Shown here: one piece after another, positions 1-8,291 of the stretch | How positions within the stretch are numbered: position 1 is the stretch's first letter | Layout of the letters: every line of letters begins with the position of its first letter | Origin: Nitrospiraceae bacterium UBA2166 | GTDB lineage: Bacteria > Nitrospirota > Nitrospiria > Nitrospirales > UBA2166 | Direction of reading: 5' to 3' | DNA: 41,277 nucleotides | NCBI GenBank assembly: GCA_002328825.1 | Contig: DCWI01000026.1 | Coordinates: 1-41,277, forward strand | Made by a program: the position numbers and the translations under genes | Notes under the pieces: generated by a model | Seen by the model: the letters and a program-made list of their open reading frames with translations, nothing else | Told to the model about the DNA's origin: nothing | Database searches by the model: none

Positions 1-24
1 TATGATTAGCAATGCATATCAAAC
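1..24 (+). repeat. Left arm of a window-spanning 24-bp inverted repeat
   Basis: Bases 1-24 are the exact reverse complement of 41254-41277. Both arms encode MISNAYQT of NuoL in the same frame. Identity stops at base 25 (T here, G in the other arm), while its extent beyond the window is unknown. It marks where a sequence shared by the two nuoL genes begins. Confidence 0.95.
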
Positions 25-349
25 TGTCGGCATAAGCACGACCAAACAAGTGGCTAAATGGTCATTTGCTTTTGACAGACTCGTCGTCGACCGAATCGTA
101 AATGGCGTGGCTGCCATGAACAATTACGGTGCAAATTCCAGTGCATGGATTGAAAAGTATATCATCTACGCAGGACTCAACTGGACTGGGTATGCCTCTC
201 ATATCTGGGCCCGTGTCTTGAAATTGCTTCAAACCGGAATGGTGCATCACTATGCATTAATTATTCTTTTTGGCTTCGTCGTACTGGCAAATCTCACTTT
301 ACTCTGGATCTGGGCATACGGTCCGCCAACAGGAAACATATTCAAATAA
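1..349 (+). CDS. nuoL: NADH-quinone oxidoreductase subunit L, C-terminal fragment (2M-type set)
   Basis: This is the last 115 codons of a NuoL, the most distal proton-pumping antiporter-like subunit of complex I; the gene enters from outside the window. The fragment covers the end of the lateral amphipathic helix region and the final membrane helix (about residues 81-105 of the fragment). It aligns with the NuoL fragment at the other end of the window: both begin MISNAYQT and share VNGVA, QTG and HYA landmarks. Between VNGVAAM and QTG it has 37 residues where the other has 11, an insertion of 26. Published 2M complex I has, as I recall, a NuoL lateral-helix insertion of about this size. nuoM1 follows 16 bases after the TAA stop, in the same orientation, so this is one operon. 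Identity as NuoL rests on the fragment's position before nuoM and its match to the right-hand copy. Confidence 0.9.
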   Translation, partial: MISNAYQTVGISTTKQVAKWSFAFDRLVVDRIVNGVAAMNNYGANSSAWIEKYIIYAGLNWTGYASHIWARVLKLLQTGMVHHYALIILFGFVVLANLTLLWIWAYGPPTGNIFK

Positions 350-365
350 ACCTGCTAATATAATT

Positions 366-1943
366 ATGCTTGAAGAGATTTTTTTCCCCACACAAATAGG
401 ATTCCCTATTCTCTCTGTTCTGGTGTTTCTCCCTCTGCTGGGAGCTATGCTTGTCTGGATGATGAAATCGGATGAACTCCTGATTCGCATTGCAGGCATA
501 GCCATCACCAGCATGGAATTCTTACTCACGGTCTGGCTTCTTTTTACCTTTAAGACACATACCGCTGCGATGCAATTTGTTGAGCAGATAGACTGGATCC
601 CTGCAATAGGCATCAGTTACCACCTAGGGATCGATGGCATCAGCGTTCTGTTTATTGGAGTCACGGCCTTCTTATCTCTGCTCACCATGCTCTTCTCGTG
701 GGATCTTTCTATCGAGAAAGTTAAAGGATATGTGATGGCCTTGCTCGCGCTTCAGACAACAGTGATGGGAATACTCGTCTCGCTTGATCTTGTCCTCTTC
801 TTTGTCTTTTGGGAACTGATGCTTATCCCAAGTTATTTCCTCATCAAATTGTGGGGGACTGGAAAGCTCAAGGAACATGCAGCACTTCAATATGTGTTGT
901 ATACCCTGACTGGGAGTATGTTGATGCTGATAGGCATCATCATCTTGGATTTAAATTACCAAGAAGTGGCGTTAGCTCAAAACATTCAGCCAGCCCATTC
1001 CTTTGATTTCCTCGCCCTCCTGACTGTTCCAATGTCGGAAGAAAAACAGTTACTCGTCTTTCTGCTCCTGTTTTTTGGCTTTGCGGCCAAGGCCCCAATT
1101 TTTCCGTTTCATACTTGGTTGGCAAACGCGTTGGCATCAGGACCTATTGCCGTCTCAGTGGCATTGGCTGGGATTAAATTGGGAACCTATGGATTCTTAC
1201 GCTTTAGCATTCCGTTGCTTCCAGATGCCTCACGAACACTCCTAGTTCCACTGTCAATCCTAGCTCTGATGGGTATTATCTATGGGGCATTTGTCGCTCT
1301 CGCTCAATCTGATTTGCGACGTCTGCTAGCGTTTTCAAGCATTAGTCATCTTGGCTTCGTCATCCTCGGCTTATTTGCACTGAACTTTCACGGTCTACAA
1401 GGCGGATTACTGCAGATGATCAATCTAGCGTTCACTACCGCAGGCCTCTTTTTCATTGCCGGGTTTCTATACTCACGAGGGTTGCAGGGTGACTTAACCC
1501 ACTACGGTGGACTCGTTACACACATGCCTGCCCTTGCAGGGTTCTTTCTTGTTATTGGGCTTGCGTCAGTTGGTTTTCCAGGAACCAATGGTTTCGTCGG
1601 AGAATTTTTAATTCTTCTTGGTGCTTTTAAAGTACATTGGGCATTTGGCTCAATAGGCGTGTTAGGTGTAATTTTGGGATTAGCCTATATCATGTGGTAT
1701 TACGAACGTGCGATGCTAGCACCTCCACAAGAAACGGTGATTAAAGATGATCTAACTGGCGAAAGACCCGTTTCGACCCTCCGGGACCTCAATCCACGAG
1801 AATGGGTTATTGCTCTGTCCTTGACGGTGATGATCTTTTGGATTGGGCTATACCCGACGCCGTTTTTTGAAATTATGGACGCATCAATTCAAGCCGTTGC
1901 TGATCGCGTGAATCCTTCAACCAGATTTGCAGCGTTGCCATGA
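366..1943 (+). CDS. nuoM: NADH-quinone oxidoreductase subunit M, first copy of a tandem pair
   Basis: A 525-residue multi-pass membrane protein of the NuoM/Mrp antiporter family, a proton-translocating subunit of the complex I membrane arm. The ATG at 366 begins MLEEIFFP just after the nuoL stop; a longer frame upstream overlaps nuoL and is unlikely. The glutamate of TM5 is kept (FVFWELMLIPS) and so is the TM7 lysine (FAAKAPIFPFHTW, Lys242) and the TM8 lysine (GIKLGTYGF). The loop after HTWL reads ANALASGP, where the right-hand NuoM of this window has PDAHVEAP, so this copy has diverged in a normally well conserved loop. The stop overlaps the next start (ATGA), implying translational coupling to nuoM2. 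Two adjacent nuoM genes are the hallmark of 2M complex I. Confidence 0.95.
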   Translation: MLEEIFFPTQIGFPILSVLVFLPLLGAMLVWMMKSDELLIRIAGIAITSMEFLLTVWLLFTFKTHTAAMQFVEQIDWIPAIGISYHLGIDGISVLFIGVTAFLSLLTMLFSWDLSIEKVKGYVMALLALQTTVMGILVSLDLVLFFVFWELMLIPSYFLIKLWGTGKLKEHAALQYVLYTLTGSMLMLIGIIILDLNYQEVALAQNIQPAHSFDFLALLTVPMSEEKQLLVFLLLFFGFAAKAPIFPFHTWLANALASGPIAVSVALAGIKLGTYGFLRFSIPLLPDASRTLLVPLSILALMGIIYGAFVALAQSDLRRLLAFSSISHLGFVILGLFALNFHGLQGGLLQMINLAFTTAGLFFIAGFLYSRGLQGDLTHYGGLVTHMPALAGFFLVIGLASVGFPGTNGFVGEFLILLGAFKVHWAFGSIGVLGVILGLAYIMWYYERAMLAPPQETVIKDDLTGERPVSTLRDLNPREWVIALSLTVMIFWIGLYPTPFFEIMDASIQAVADRVNPSTRFAALP

Positions 1944-3535
1944 TTGATACTTGGCTTCTCCCACTAATTCTATTTGCGCCGGTGTTTGGTGCCGTAGCGT
2001 TGCTCTTTGTTTCAAACCAGCAACGATTCCTGGTTCAAATGATTGCGGCGGGATCGTCCTTTATCTCATTTATTTTGTCCTTTTACCTTTTATACGCCTA
2101 TGACCACACAATTGGAGGCTATCAATTCGTCCAACGTTTTGAATGGTCGGAAAATCTTGGCATTGCCTTTTCCCTTGGCGTCGATGGAATTGCAGTTCCC
2201 CTGGTGTTGGCATCCTCAATCTTGCTCTTCACCGGCACCTTCATTTCATGGCATATCAAAGATCGGCTGAAGGAGTTCTACATCTCATTGCTTATTCTGG
2301 CCGCTGCGACAATCGGCGTATACGTCTCCCTTGATCTATTCTTCTTGTATTTCTTCTATGAACTCTCGGTGCTCCCAATGTATTTACTCCTTGGAATGTG
2401 GGGAAGTCATACCAAGAGTTACAATGAGATGAAAGATACCAAAAAACGCGATTTCGTTGGATTTATTCTGAACTTTACCTCGAACAGCAAAGAATACGCC
2501 GCAATGAAACTTGTATTGTTTCTCTCCGCCGGCGCAGTGGTGGCGTTATTGGGTATTTTGCTGATTTACGTGGGCTCCGGACTCAATACCTTTGATATTC
2601 CAACCCTCGCGAAGCACTCTGAGTTCTCCGGCACCATGGCTACAATTATCTGGCTGCTCATTTTCTTCGGATTCGCATCCATCGCTCCGCTGTGGCCACT
2701 GCATTCATGGTCACCCGTTGGACATGCCGCGGCGCCGGCAGCTACCAGCATGCTTCACGCTGGCGTACTCATGAAACTCGGACATTTCTCAATCATCCGA
2801 GTCGGATATGAGATCCTTCCCGAAGCCACACGAGACTTGATGCCAATCGCTGCGGTATTGTGTGTCTTTAGCATCATCTATGGTGGATGGGTCGCCTATT
2901 CTCAAAATGACACCAAATACGTCATTGGATACTCCAGCTCTAGCCACATGGGCTATGTGTTCTTGGGCATGGCCGCCCTCACATATGTAAGCTTAACCGG
3001 TGCGGTGCTTTATATGTTTGCACACGCGATGGCAACCGGATTGCTGTTTGCTCTTGCTGGATGGGTGTATGACCAAACACATACCCGAGATATTCCTTCA
3101 CTTGGAGGCCTTTCGAAAAAAATGCCTTTTGCAACTGGTTGCTTTGTGGTAGCCGTCGCCGCATCATTTGGACTTCCCGGAACCGTCAGCTTCATTGGCG
3201 AACTTATGATCTTGCTGGGCAGCTGGAACAAATATCCTGTTCAAACCATCATCGCTGTGCTCGCTATCGTGGTGACCTTAGCATACTTACTTCGTATGTT
3301 ACGTGGTGTGTTTTTCTGGGAACCAGGGAAAACAATTCCACATGAGACCGAACTGAAATGGGCCCATGTCCAAGATACCAACGGATTTGTAAACCGTATG
3401 CCACTGTTGGTCATGATTGCCTGTACCATCTACTTCGGTATATTCCCCGGTCAATTTATCGACGTCATCGGATCGAGTGTTGAGCCATTACTCGCCAAGA
3501 TTCATGGCGGGACCGAATCTGGAGTTCTTCCGTGA
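1940..3535 (+). CDS. nuoM: NADH-quinone oxidoreductase subunit M, second copy, divergent
   Basis: A second NuoM-family subunit (531 residues) directly after the first, overlapping it by four bases. The TM5 glutamate is present (FFYELSVLPMY) and the TM8 lysine too (LMKLGHFS). Two features differ from both other NuoMs here. First, between the tryptophan of GMWG (Trp154) and YAAMK (Tyr186) there is an insertion of about 25 residues rich in Lys, Asn and Ser. Second, the conserved TM7 lysine is replaced: FASIAPLWPLHSW has Ile248 where the other copies have Lys in AKAP or IKIP. The distal glutamate region (FIGELMIL) is kept. This copy could still pump by a modified route or could be partly structural; the sequence alone cannot tell. 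Family assignment is secure; its exact role in the complex is inferred. Confidence 0.93.
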   Translation: MIDTWLLPLILFAPVFGAVALLFVSNQQRFLVQMIAAGSSFISFILSFYLLYAYDHTIGGYQFVQRFEWSENLGIAFSLGVDGIAVPLVLASSILLFTGTFISWHIKDRLKEFYISLLILAAATIGVYVSLDLFFLYFFYELSVLPMYLLLGMWGSHTKSYNEMKDTKKRDFVGFILNFTSNSKEYAAMKLVLFLSAGAVVALLGILLIYVGSGLNTFDIPTLAKHSEFSGTMATIIWLLIFFGFASIAPLWPLHSWSPVGHAAAPAATSMLHAGVLMKLGHFSIIRVGYEILPEATRDLMPIAAVLCVFSIIYGGWVAYSQNDTKYVIGYSSSSHMGYVFLGMAALTYVSLTGAVLYMFAHAMATGLLFALAGWVYDQTHTRDIPSLGGLSKKMPFATGCFVVAVAASFGLPGTVSFIGELMILLGSWNKYPVQTIIAVLAIVVTLAYLLRMLRGVFFWEPGKTIPHETELKWAHVQDTNGFVNRMPLLVMIACTIYFGIFPGQFIDVIGSSVEPLLAKIHGGTESGVLP

Positions 3536-5031
3536 ACTTCACCCTCTCTCTGTCCAGCGCAGATCTTCTCCTTCTCTTGCCGGAGATTTTTTTAACCCTC
3601 TGGATCTGCATGTTGTTGGCCGTTGATGCTATTCCTTCTCGTGTAAGCAAAAAAATTATTGGCCATCTCAGCATCGTCGGGCTATGTGCCACGCTAGTTA
3701 CACTTATCTGGTTTTATGTCAACGAAAAAACCGGATCCCTTTTCAATGGAATGTATGTCCTCGACACCATGGCGATATATTTCAAAATTTTCGTCGTAGT
3801 ATCGACCATTCTCGTTGCTTCCATGTCAATTGATTCGATCGAACGTTTCCCTGCATTTAAGGGGGAGTACTATTTTCTCGTTCTGATGTCAGCACTCGGC
3901 GCAATGCTAATGGCGTCAGCCAATGACCTCGTCAGCATTTTTGTTACCTTGGAATTCACCACTTTTGGCTTTTACATTTTGGTAGCCTATCTTCGTGAAG
4001 ACTCCAAATCCAACGAAGCTGGACTGAAGTTCTTCATTCTTGGGGCCTTCACTGCAGGAATACTGGCTTTTGGAATTAGTTTAATTTATGGAGCAACCGG
4101 AAAATTGATCCTAACCGATATCGCCCAAGAAATAGGAGAGCCTTCGGCTGCACTAATCGCTGGTTTTCTCCTGCTCTTTGCCGCATTAGGATTCAAGATC
4201 GGGGCAGTTCCATTGCATACATGGATACCCGACGTCTATCACGGAGCACCTACGCCAGTCACTGCGTTTCTGTCAGTAGCTCCAAAAGGCGCAGCGTTAG
4301 CTATCCTTCTACGAATCTTCTTCGTCACTCTTTCCGGATTTTCCGCAGAGTGGGTGTGGTTGTTAGTGCTTGTAGCGATAATTTCGATGACCTATGGAAA
4401 CATCGTCGCAATCGCACAGAGAAACATGAAACGCCTACTTGCGTATTCTGGAATTGCTCAGATCGGAAACGTAGTCATCGGACTCGCGGCTGCGAACAAA
4501 ATGGGTGGAGAATCCATCATGTTTTATCTATGGGCATACCTCTTCGCAAACCTTGGTGCGTTTGCCGTTGTCATATCGGTAGCCCACGTCATCAACAGCG
4601 AAGAAATTGAAGATTACAACGGTCTTAACCGGCGCTCACCATTTCTAGCTTTTGCAATGCTGCTGTTCCTCCTATCGTTGGCTGGAGTACCTCCTCTAGC
4701 AGGGTTTATAGCCAAACTCTACATCTTTGTTGCCGCGATGAAGGCTGGACTGATTGCTCTAGTCATTGTCGGCCTGATCAACGTCGTGATCTCGATGTAC
4801 TACTACTTAATCGTCGTCAAAAAGATGTATATCAACGAACCTTCCGACCCCTCACCTGTAACAATTTCCCCAATAATGACGGTGGGCATAAGCGTAGCCA
4901 TAGCCGGAACATTAATTTTAGGGATTTACCCCAAACCATTCATCGCCTGGACCGTTGACGCCACCCAGATGTTCAATCACATCAACTTCATTACCATGAC
5001 CCAATCCTTGACTTTGCCATTCGGCGGATAG
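3532..5031 (+). CDS. nuoN: NADH-quinone oxidoreductase subunit N
   Basis: A 499-residue polytopic membrane protein, the third type of antiporter-like subunit and the one nearest the hydrophilic arm of complex I. The start is GTG at 3532, overlapping the nuoM2 TGA stop. Key family features are visible: glutamate in TM5 (VTLEFTTFGFY), lysine in TM7 (LGFKIGAVPLHTW), followed by the conserved PDVYHGAPTPVTAFL loop, and the lysine of SVAPKGAALAI. Length is normal for NuoN. It closes the left nuo run; no nuo gene follows, and the next gene is convergent, so this is the operon end. No clear intrinsic terminator was recognised in 5032-5170. Confidence 0.96.
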   Translation: MNFTLSLSSADLLLLLPEIFLTLWICMLLAVDAIPSRVSKKIIGHLSIVGLCATLVTLIWFYVNEKTGSLFNGMYVLDTMAIYFKIFVVVSTILVASMSIDSIERFPAFKGEYYFLVLMSALGAMLMASANDLVSIFVTLEFTTFGFYILVAYLREDSKSNEAGLKFFILGAFTAGILAFGISLIYGATGKLILTDIAQEIGEPSAALIAGFLLLFAALGFKIGAVPLHTWIPDVYHGAPTPVTAFLSVAPKGAALAILLRIFFVTLSGFSAEWVWLLVLVAIISMTYGNIVAIAQRNMKRLLAYSGIAQIGNVVIGLAAANKMGGESIMFYLWAYLFANLGAFAVVISVAHVINSEEIEDYNGLNRRSPFLAFAMLLFLLSLAGVPPLAGFIAKLYIFVAAMKAGLIALVIVGLINVVISMYYYLIVVKKMYINEPSDPSPVTISPIMTVGISVAIAGTLILGIYPKPFIAWTVDATQMFNHINFITMTQSLTLPFGG

Positions 5032-5170
5032 GGGAGGAGGGAGTTCTTCTTATTTTACATCAAGTGAAAAACTCTGAATACAATTCAACCTATTCTAGTA
5101 ATTGACATTGGCAATGTTTCACTACCAACAAGCAAGACGCGCAGTGTCTCGTGAGGCAATACAGGAAAAG

Positions 5171-6259
5171 TCAATCGCTTTCAGCCTGCTCAGCCTGCCC
5201 TACTGATAGGGCAACAGCCTGACTAGCACGAGTACTTAAAAACCTTTGCTGGTCGTACCCAAGCACAATTTCCCATGCTAAGTTTTTATAACAGTCGATG
5301 AGTGGAATGGCGACATCGTTTAGCATCCATTGGCCATGACGAATGTCCTCTTTGATGTGCACGTCCCAATAACCGATAGCTTCATAACCAAACCCGAGAC
5401 GTTCTCCTGCTATTTTGTAGTTCTGAAACGCTGCAGGAACTGACGTTTCGAAATAGAGCAAACTTCCAATGTAACGAAGAAAATTTCGTTTGCTTTCGCA
5501 AACGGTAAAGCTGTGATTAATATTAGCTAAAACTTCCCACGGGACAACCTCAAAATAGGCCTCAGGCTTAACGCTCATTCCGACTGCCTTCAGCATCGTC
5601 GAAAAAAATGACGTATGTTTCCTAGCCAATTTTCCTCCGCCGTACTCTTCGAGCAAAATCTTTGTGAGCATTGCTTGAACTTCATTTCCTACGCCGCCAA
5701 TGACTCGCGATAACTGGCTAGCTTCAACCAATCCGTCCAGAGACGAGATTGCCAACAACCGGCGGTACCCAATACTCGACATCTCACTCCGGAAAAATAG
5801 TTCGGTCGGCGATGGTTCCGGGTCAAGATCTTCGGCAACACGTTTCCGAAGTGCTGCCTCAACATCTCCCTGTTTCAGAAAATTGACATCGATTGTTCTC
5901 GCTTCCCAATCTTGCCATGTAGAATCAATTTTTTTCCTTATGGAAAAGAGAAATGCTGAATTTTCATTGACGTAGTTTTCAAGGTCGTCATACCAAAAAA
6001 TTTTTAGCCGGTTAATTTTATACAAAACTCGATGGAGAAAAAGATGTGCGGCAGAGGAAGCTATATCCTTCTTATAGGCGTCAGATATTGCGAAACTTAA
6101 CGTGTTCTCAAATAACTCCACATATTTGGGAGTAGTAGCTATTTTAAGATCAAGGTCATCACATTGCAGCAGTCTAGTAAAATCATCCTCGGCTTCACAA
6201 TAATTGACCTTGGTAACTGTGTGGGAAGAAACTTGAGGTACGACACTCATAGAATGCAT
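5171..6259 (-). CDS. Haem-oxygenase-fold diiron oxidase (iron-containing redox enzyme family)
   Basis: A soluble protein of about 362 residues whose C-terminal half has the ligand pattern of haem-oxygenase-like diiron oxidases (HDO; relatives UndA, BesC, CADD). Numbering from the ATG at 6259, candidate metal ligands are Glu205 (LLEEYGGGK), His215 (RKHTSFF), Glu271 (LYFETSVP), and His301, Asp305 and His308 in VHIKEDIRHGQW. The frame is open further upstream to a TTG at 6316, but that would add a hydrophobic segment without a ribosome site; ATG at 6259 or 6250 is likelier. The N-terminal 140 residues have no motif I know. It is divergent from an EgtD-like methyltransferase about 110 bases away, suggesting a shared regulatory region and perhaps a shared pathway. 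Known HDOs cut or oxidise amino acids, fatty acids or N-oxidise amines; the substrate here is unknown. Confidence 0.8.
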   Translation of the reverse strand: MHSMSVVPQVSSHTVTKVNYCEAEDDFTRLLQCDDLDLKIATTPKYVELFENTLSFAISDAYKKDIASSAAHLFLHRVLYKINRLKIFWYDDLENYVNENSAFLFSIRKKIDSTWQDWEARTIDVNFLKQGDVEAALRKRVAEDLDPEPSPTELFFRSEMSSIGYRRLLAISSLDGLVEASQLSRVIGGVGNEVQAMLTKILLEEYGGGKLARKHTSFFSTMLKAVGMSVKPEAYFEVVPWEVLANINHSFTVCESKRNFLRYIGSLLYFETSVPAAFQNYKIAGERLGFGYEAIGYWDVHIKEDIRHGQWMLNDVAIPLIDCYKNLAWEIVLGYDQQRFLSTRASQAVALSVGQAEQAESD

Positions 6260-6367
6260 CAAAAGGCGACTAAAAAATAAAAAGAATGTATAAAGAACGA
6301 GGGAGTATTCTAACAATCAATTCCATGTCGATCAAATACTACATTATTTCAGAAAAAAGGGAGAACT

Positions 6368-7366
6368 ATGTCGTTTGCATATTATGATTTGCGATCAGAA
6401 TCCATAACCCCGTCATCAGACAATCAGTTTACTCAAGCCATTGTTGAAGGGTTATCACGCTACCCAAAACGTTTGCCCTCCTGGTTAATATTTGATGATC
6501 GCGGCAGCAAGATTTTTACCGAGATCACGGAACTTGAGGAATATCATCCCGCTCAATGTGAGCTTGAGATCCTTCACACCCACAAACAAGTCATCACGGA
6601 TATCGTCTCGAAAGACCGCTTTAGGATCATCGAACTAGGTGCCGGAGATGGTCAAAAAACGCTGGTTCTTCTTACCCACTTTATCCAAAACCAACTGAAG
6701 TTTACCTACGTTCCCATCGACATCTCTGAAGGTGCAGTCAAAAACCTCGTCACCTCTTTGGAAGCACAGTTTTCAGATAACGAGATGTCGGTCAAAGGGC
6801 TAGCTGCGGATTACTTTGATGGTCTCACTGCGATCGGACTCAACAAAGATCAGAGAAATATCGTTTTATTCCTTGGTTCAACCATCGGCAATATGGAGCT
6901 TCCTGAAGCTGGCAAGTTTCTAAGAAAACTCCGCTCAGCACTAAATGACGGAGATTATGTAATTATTGGGTTTGACCTCATGAAACACCCTAAAATTCTT
7001 TATTCCGCTTACAATGACCCTATGGGAGTATTTGAAAAATTTAACCTCCATCTTCTAGATATTATTAATAACAGACTAGGAGCTAATTTCACCAAGCATC
7101 ACTATGTCCAGCAGGGGCAATATAACCCGAGAACACATGCGGTTGAAAGCTATCTTTACAGTACACGCAAACAAGTTGTGTCTATTAATGCCATCGAAAA
7201 GAAATTTTCATTCGATGCATGGGAACCGATACAAACCGAACACTCCTACAAATATACTCACCATGAAATAGAAACACTTGCCACAAACAGCGGGTATGCC
7301 ATTGTGAAAAATCTATTTGATACAAACTACTATTTTATGAATTCGATTTGGGAGGTAAAAAAATAA
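6368..7366 (+). CDS. EgtD-like histidine-type N-methyltransferase (first paralogue)
   Basis: A 332-residue SAM-dependent methyltransferase of the EgtD family (Methyltransf_33), which trimethylates the alpha-amino group of histidine to hercynine. GGGAG sits a few bases before the ATG. The SAM loop is IIELGAGDGQKT (residues 88-98). Against Mycobacterium EgtD, as I recall its sequence, most histidine-site residues are kept: Tyr59, Asn175 (STIGN), Tyr215 (SAYNDP), Glu291 and Ser293 (TEHSYKY). One is changed: Phe42 (IFDD) stands where EgtD and the second copy in this window have Tyr. The family assignment is firm; histidine or a close analogue as substrate is an inference. No EgtB or other ergothioneine gene is adjacent; the neighbour is a divergent diiron oxidase. 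Confidence 0.85.
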   Translation: MSFAYYDLRSESITPSSDNQFTQAIVEGLSRYPKRLPSWLIFDDRGSKIFTEITELEEYHPAQCELEILHTHKQVITDIVSKDRFRIIELGAGDGQKTLVLLTHFIQNQLKFTYVPIDISEGAVKNLVTSLEAQFSDNEMSVKGLAADYFDGLTAIGLNKDQRNIVLFLGSTIGNMELPEAGKFLRKLRSALNDGDYVIIGFDLMKHPKILYSAYNDPMGVFEKFNLHLLDIINNRLGANFTKHHYVQQGQYNPRTHAVESYLYSTRKQVVSINAIEKKFSFDAWEPIQTEHSYKYTHHEIETLATNSGYAIVKNLFDTNYYFMNSIWEVKK

Positions 7367-7441
7367 TTTGTGCGTATCAATAGGCATCTTCGCTATAGAT
7401 GATAATTCATAAAATGCCTCTATATAAAAACAGTTATGCTG

Positions 7442-7473
7442 AAAAAAATGCTCCCAGCAGGGTCCCCCGGCTG
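7442..7473 (-). terminator. Possible intrinsic terminator downstream of apaG
   Basis: Bases 7455-7473 can fold into a GC-rich hairpin (four pairs, one mismatch, three pairs, three-base loop). Read on the minus strand it is followed within about six bases by seven T residues (A-run at 7442-7448). It lies about 80 bases past the apaG stop in the apaG direction. On the plus strand there is no T-run, so it would not serve the methyltransferase gene. Confidence 0.42.
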
Positions 7474-7555
7474 AACAATCATTCAGAGTGAGCAATCATA
7501 AGCCAAACGCCACCAACATACATGGGCTTACGACAAGTTGAAATGTAAAAATCGA

Positions 7556-7987
7556 TTAGTTTAACGTCGGCTGGAAGTCTAGACTAGCAAGAGAGAAAGC
7601 TGGAATAACAGCATTGAATGCTGTCCCGTCAGTGCGGAGCATTTCATAAGTCCCCACCATCATTCCAAATGGTGTTGAAAGCGGCACAAAACTCGTATAT
7701 TCAAATCCTTCCTCAGGCTCTAAAACAGGCTGCACCCCCACAACCCCTTCACCTCGAATCTCTTTAACCTGTCCATTAGCATCAGTGACATTCCAATACC
7801 GATTGATGAGCTGGACTCTCTCCTTGCCTTCATTCTGAATCTCGACGTGATAGCTCCAAATATAATGGTTGCTATTTGGAAAAGATTCCTCAGTGATGAA
7901 CTTCGGAAAGACCGTGATCACAATTGATTGAGTTTTTTCTGAATATATCATGAGATAAGCTTTGAGTTGAAAAACAGCTTCATGCAT
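7556..7987 (-). CDS. apaG: ApaG domain protein (DUF525)
   Basis: A small protein of 143 residues (131 if the ATG at 7951 is used) of the ApaG/DUF525 family, a fibronectin-III-like beta sandwich. Family landmarks are clear: IWSYHVEIQNEG, VQLINRYWNVTDANG, then RGEGVVGVQPVL, the FEYTSFVPL segment, GMMVGTYEM and the terminal IPAFSL. ApaG is linked in enterobacteria to magnesium/cobalt homeostasis and Ap4A hydrolase operons, but its biochemical function is not settled. Here it is monocistronic, divergent from the aldehyde dehydrogenase. Typical ApaG length (about 125) favours the inner start, though neither start has a good ribosome site. Confidence 0.92.
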   Translation of the reverse strand: MHEAVFQLKAYLMIYSEKTQSIVITVFPKFITEESFPNSNHYIWSYHVEIQNEGKERVQLINRYWNVTDANGQVKEIRGEGVVGVQPVLEPEEGFEYTSFVPLSTPFGMMVGTYEMLRTDGTAFNAVIPAFSLASLDFQPTLN

Positions 7988-8291
7988 ATTTCAGGGATAC
8001 TCATCCTGTTTCCCAACTAAGCAACAGAATAAAGCTTACCGATCAAGCACTTAGACAATGACATGAATCATTTGAAAAACACACAAAAACCTCTCCTGCC
8101 CTCCAAACGAAATATCTCCTGTCAAACGGCGCTCTCAAGATCAAAGTGAATCGACTTTGCCCCTTGTGTCCATATCAATCAATGAATATCATGGCTGAGC
8201 ATGATCATACAAGTAAAAACAGGATTTCATATCTACCCATCAGAAATTGTCTTTCTAGTGGGCCAGACAAACGATACCGGAGGAAATAGTG
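7988..8291. other. Intergenic region between divergent apaG and aldehyde dehydrogenase
   Basis: About 300 bases between two divergent genes, so it must hold both promoters. I see no convincing -35/-10 pair, no RNA gene and no significant ORF. A short 5-bp dyad with a six-base spacer (TCATG...CATGA, near 8192) is the only symmetry noticed. A strong ribosome site, GGAGG at 8279-8283, belongs to the downstream gene. Confidence 0.5.

Noticed and set aside
7382..7419. Six-base inverted repeat AGGCAT...ATGCCT after the first EgtD-like gene
   Set aside because: Large 26-base loop and no T-run; likely chance.
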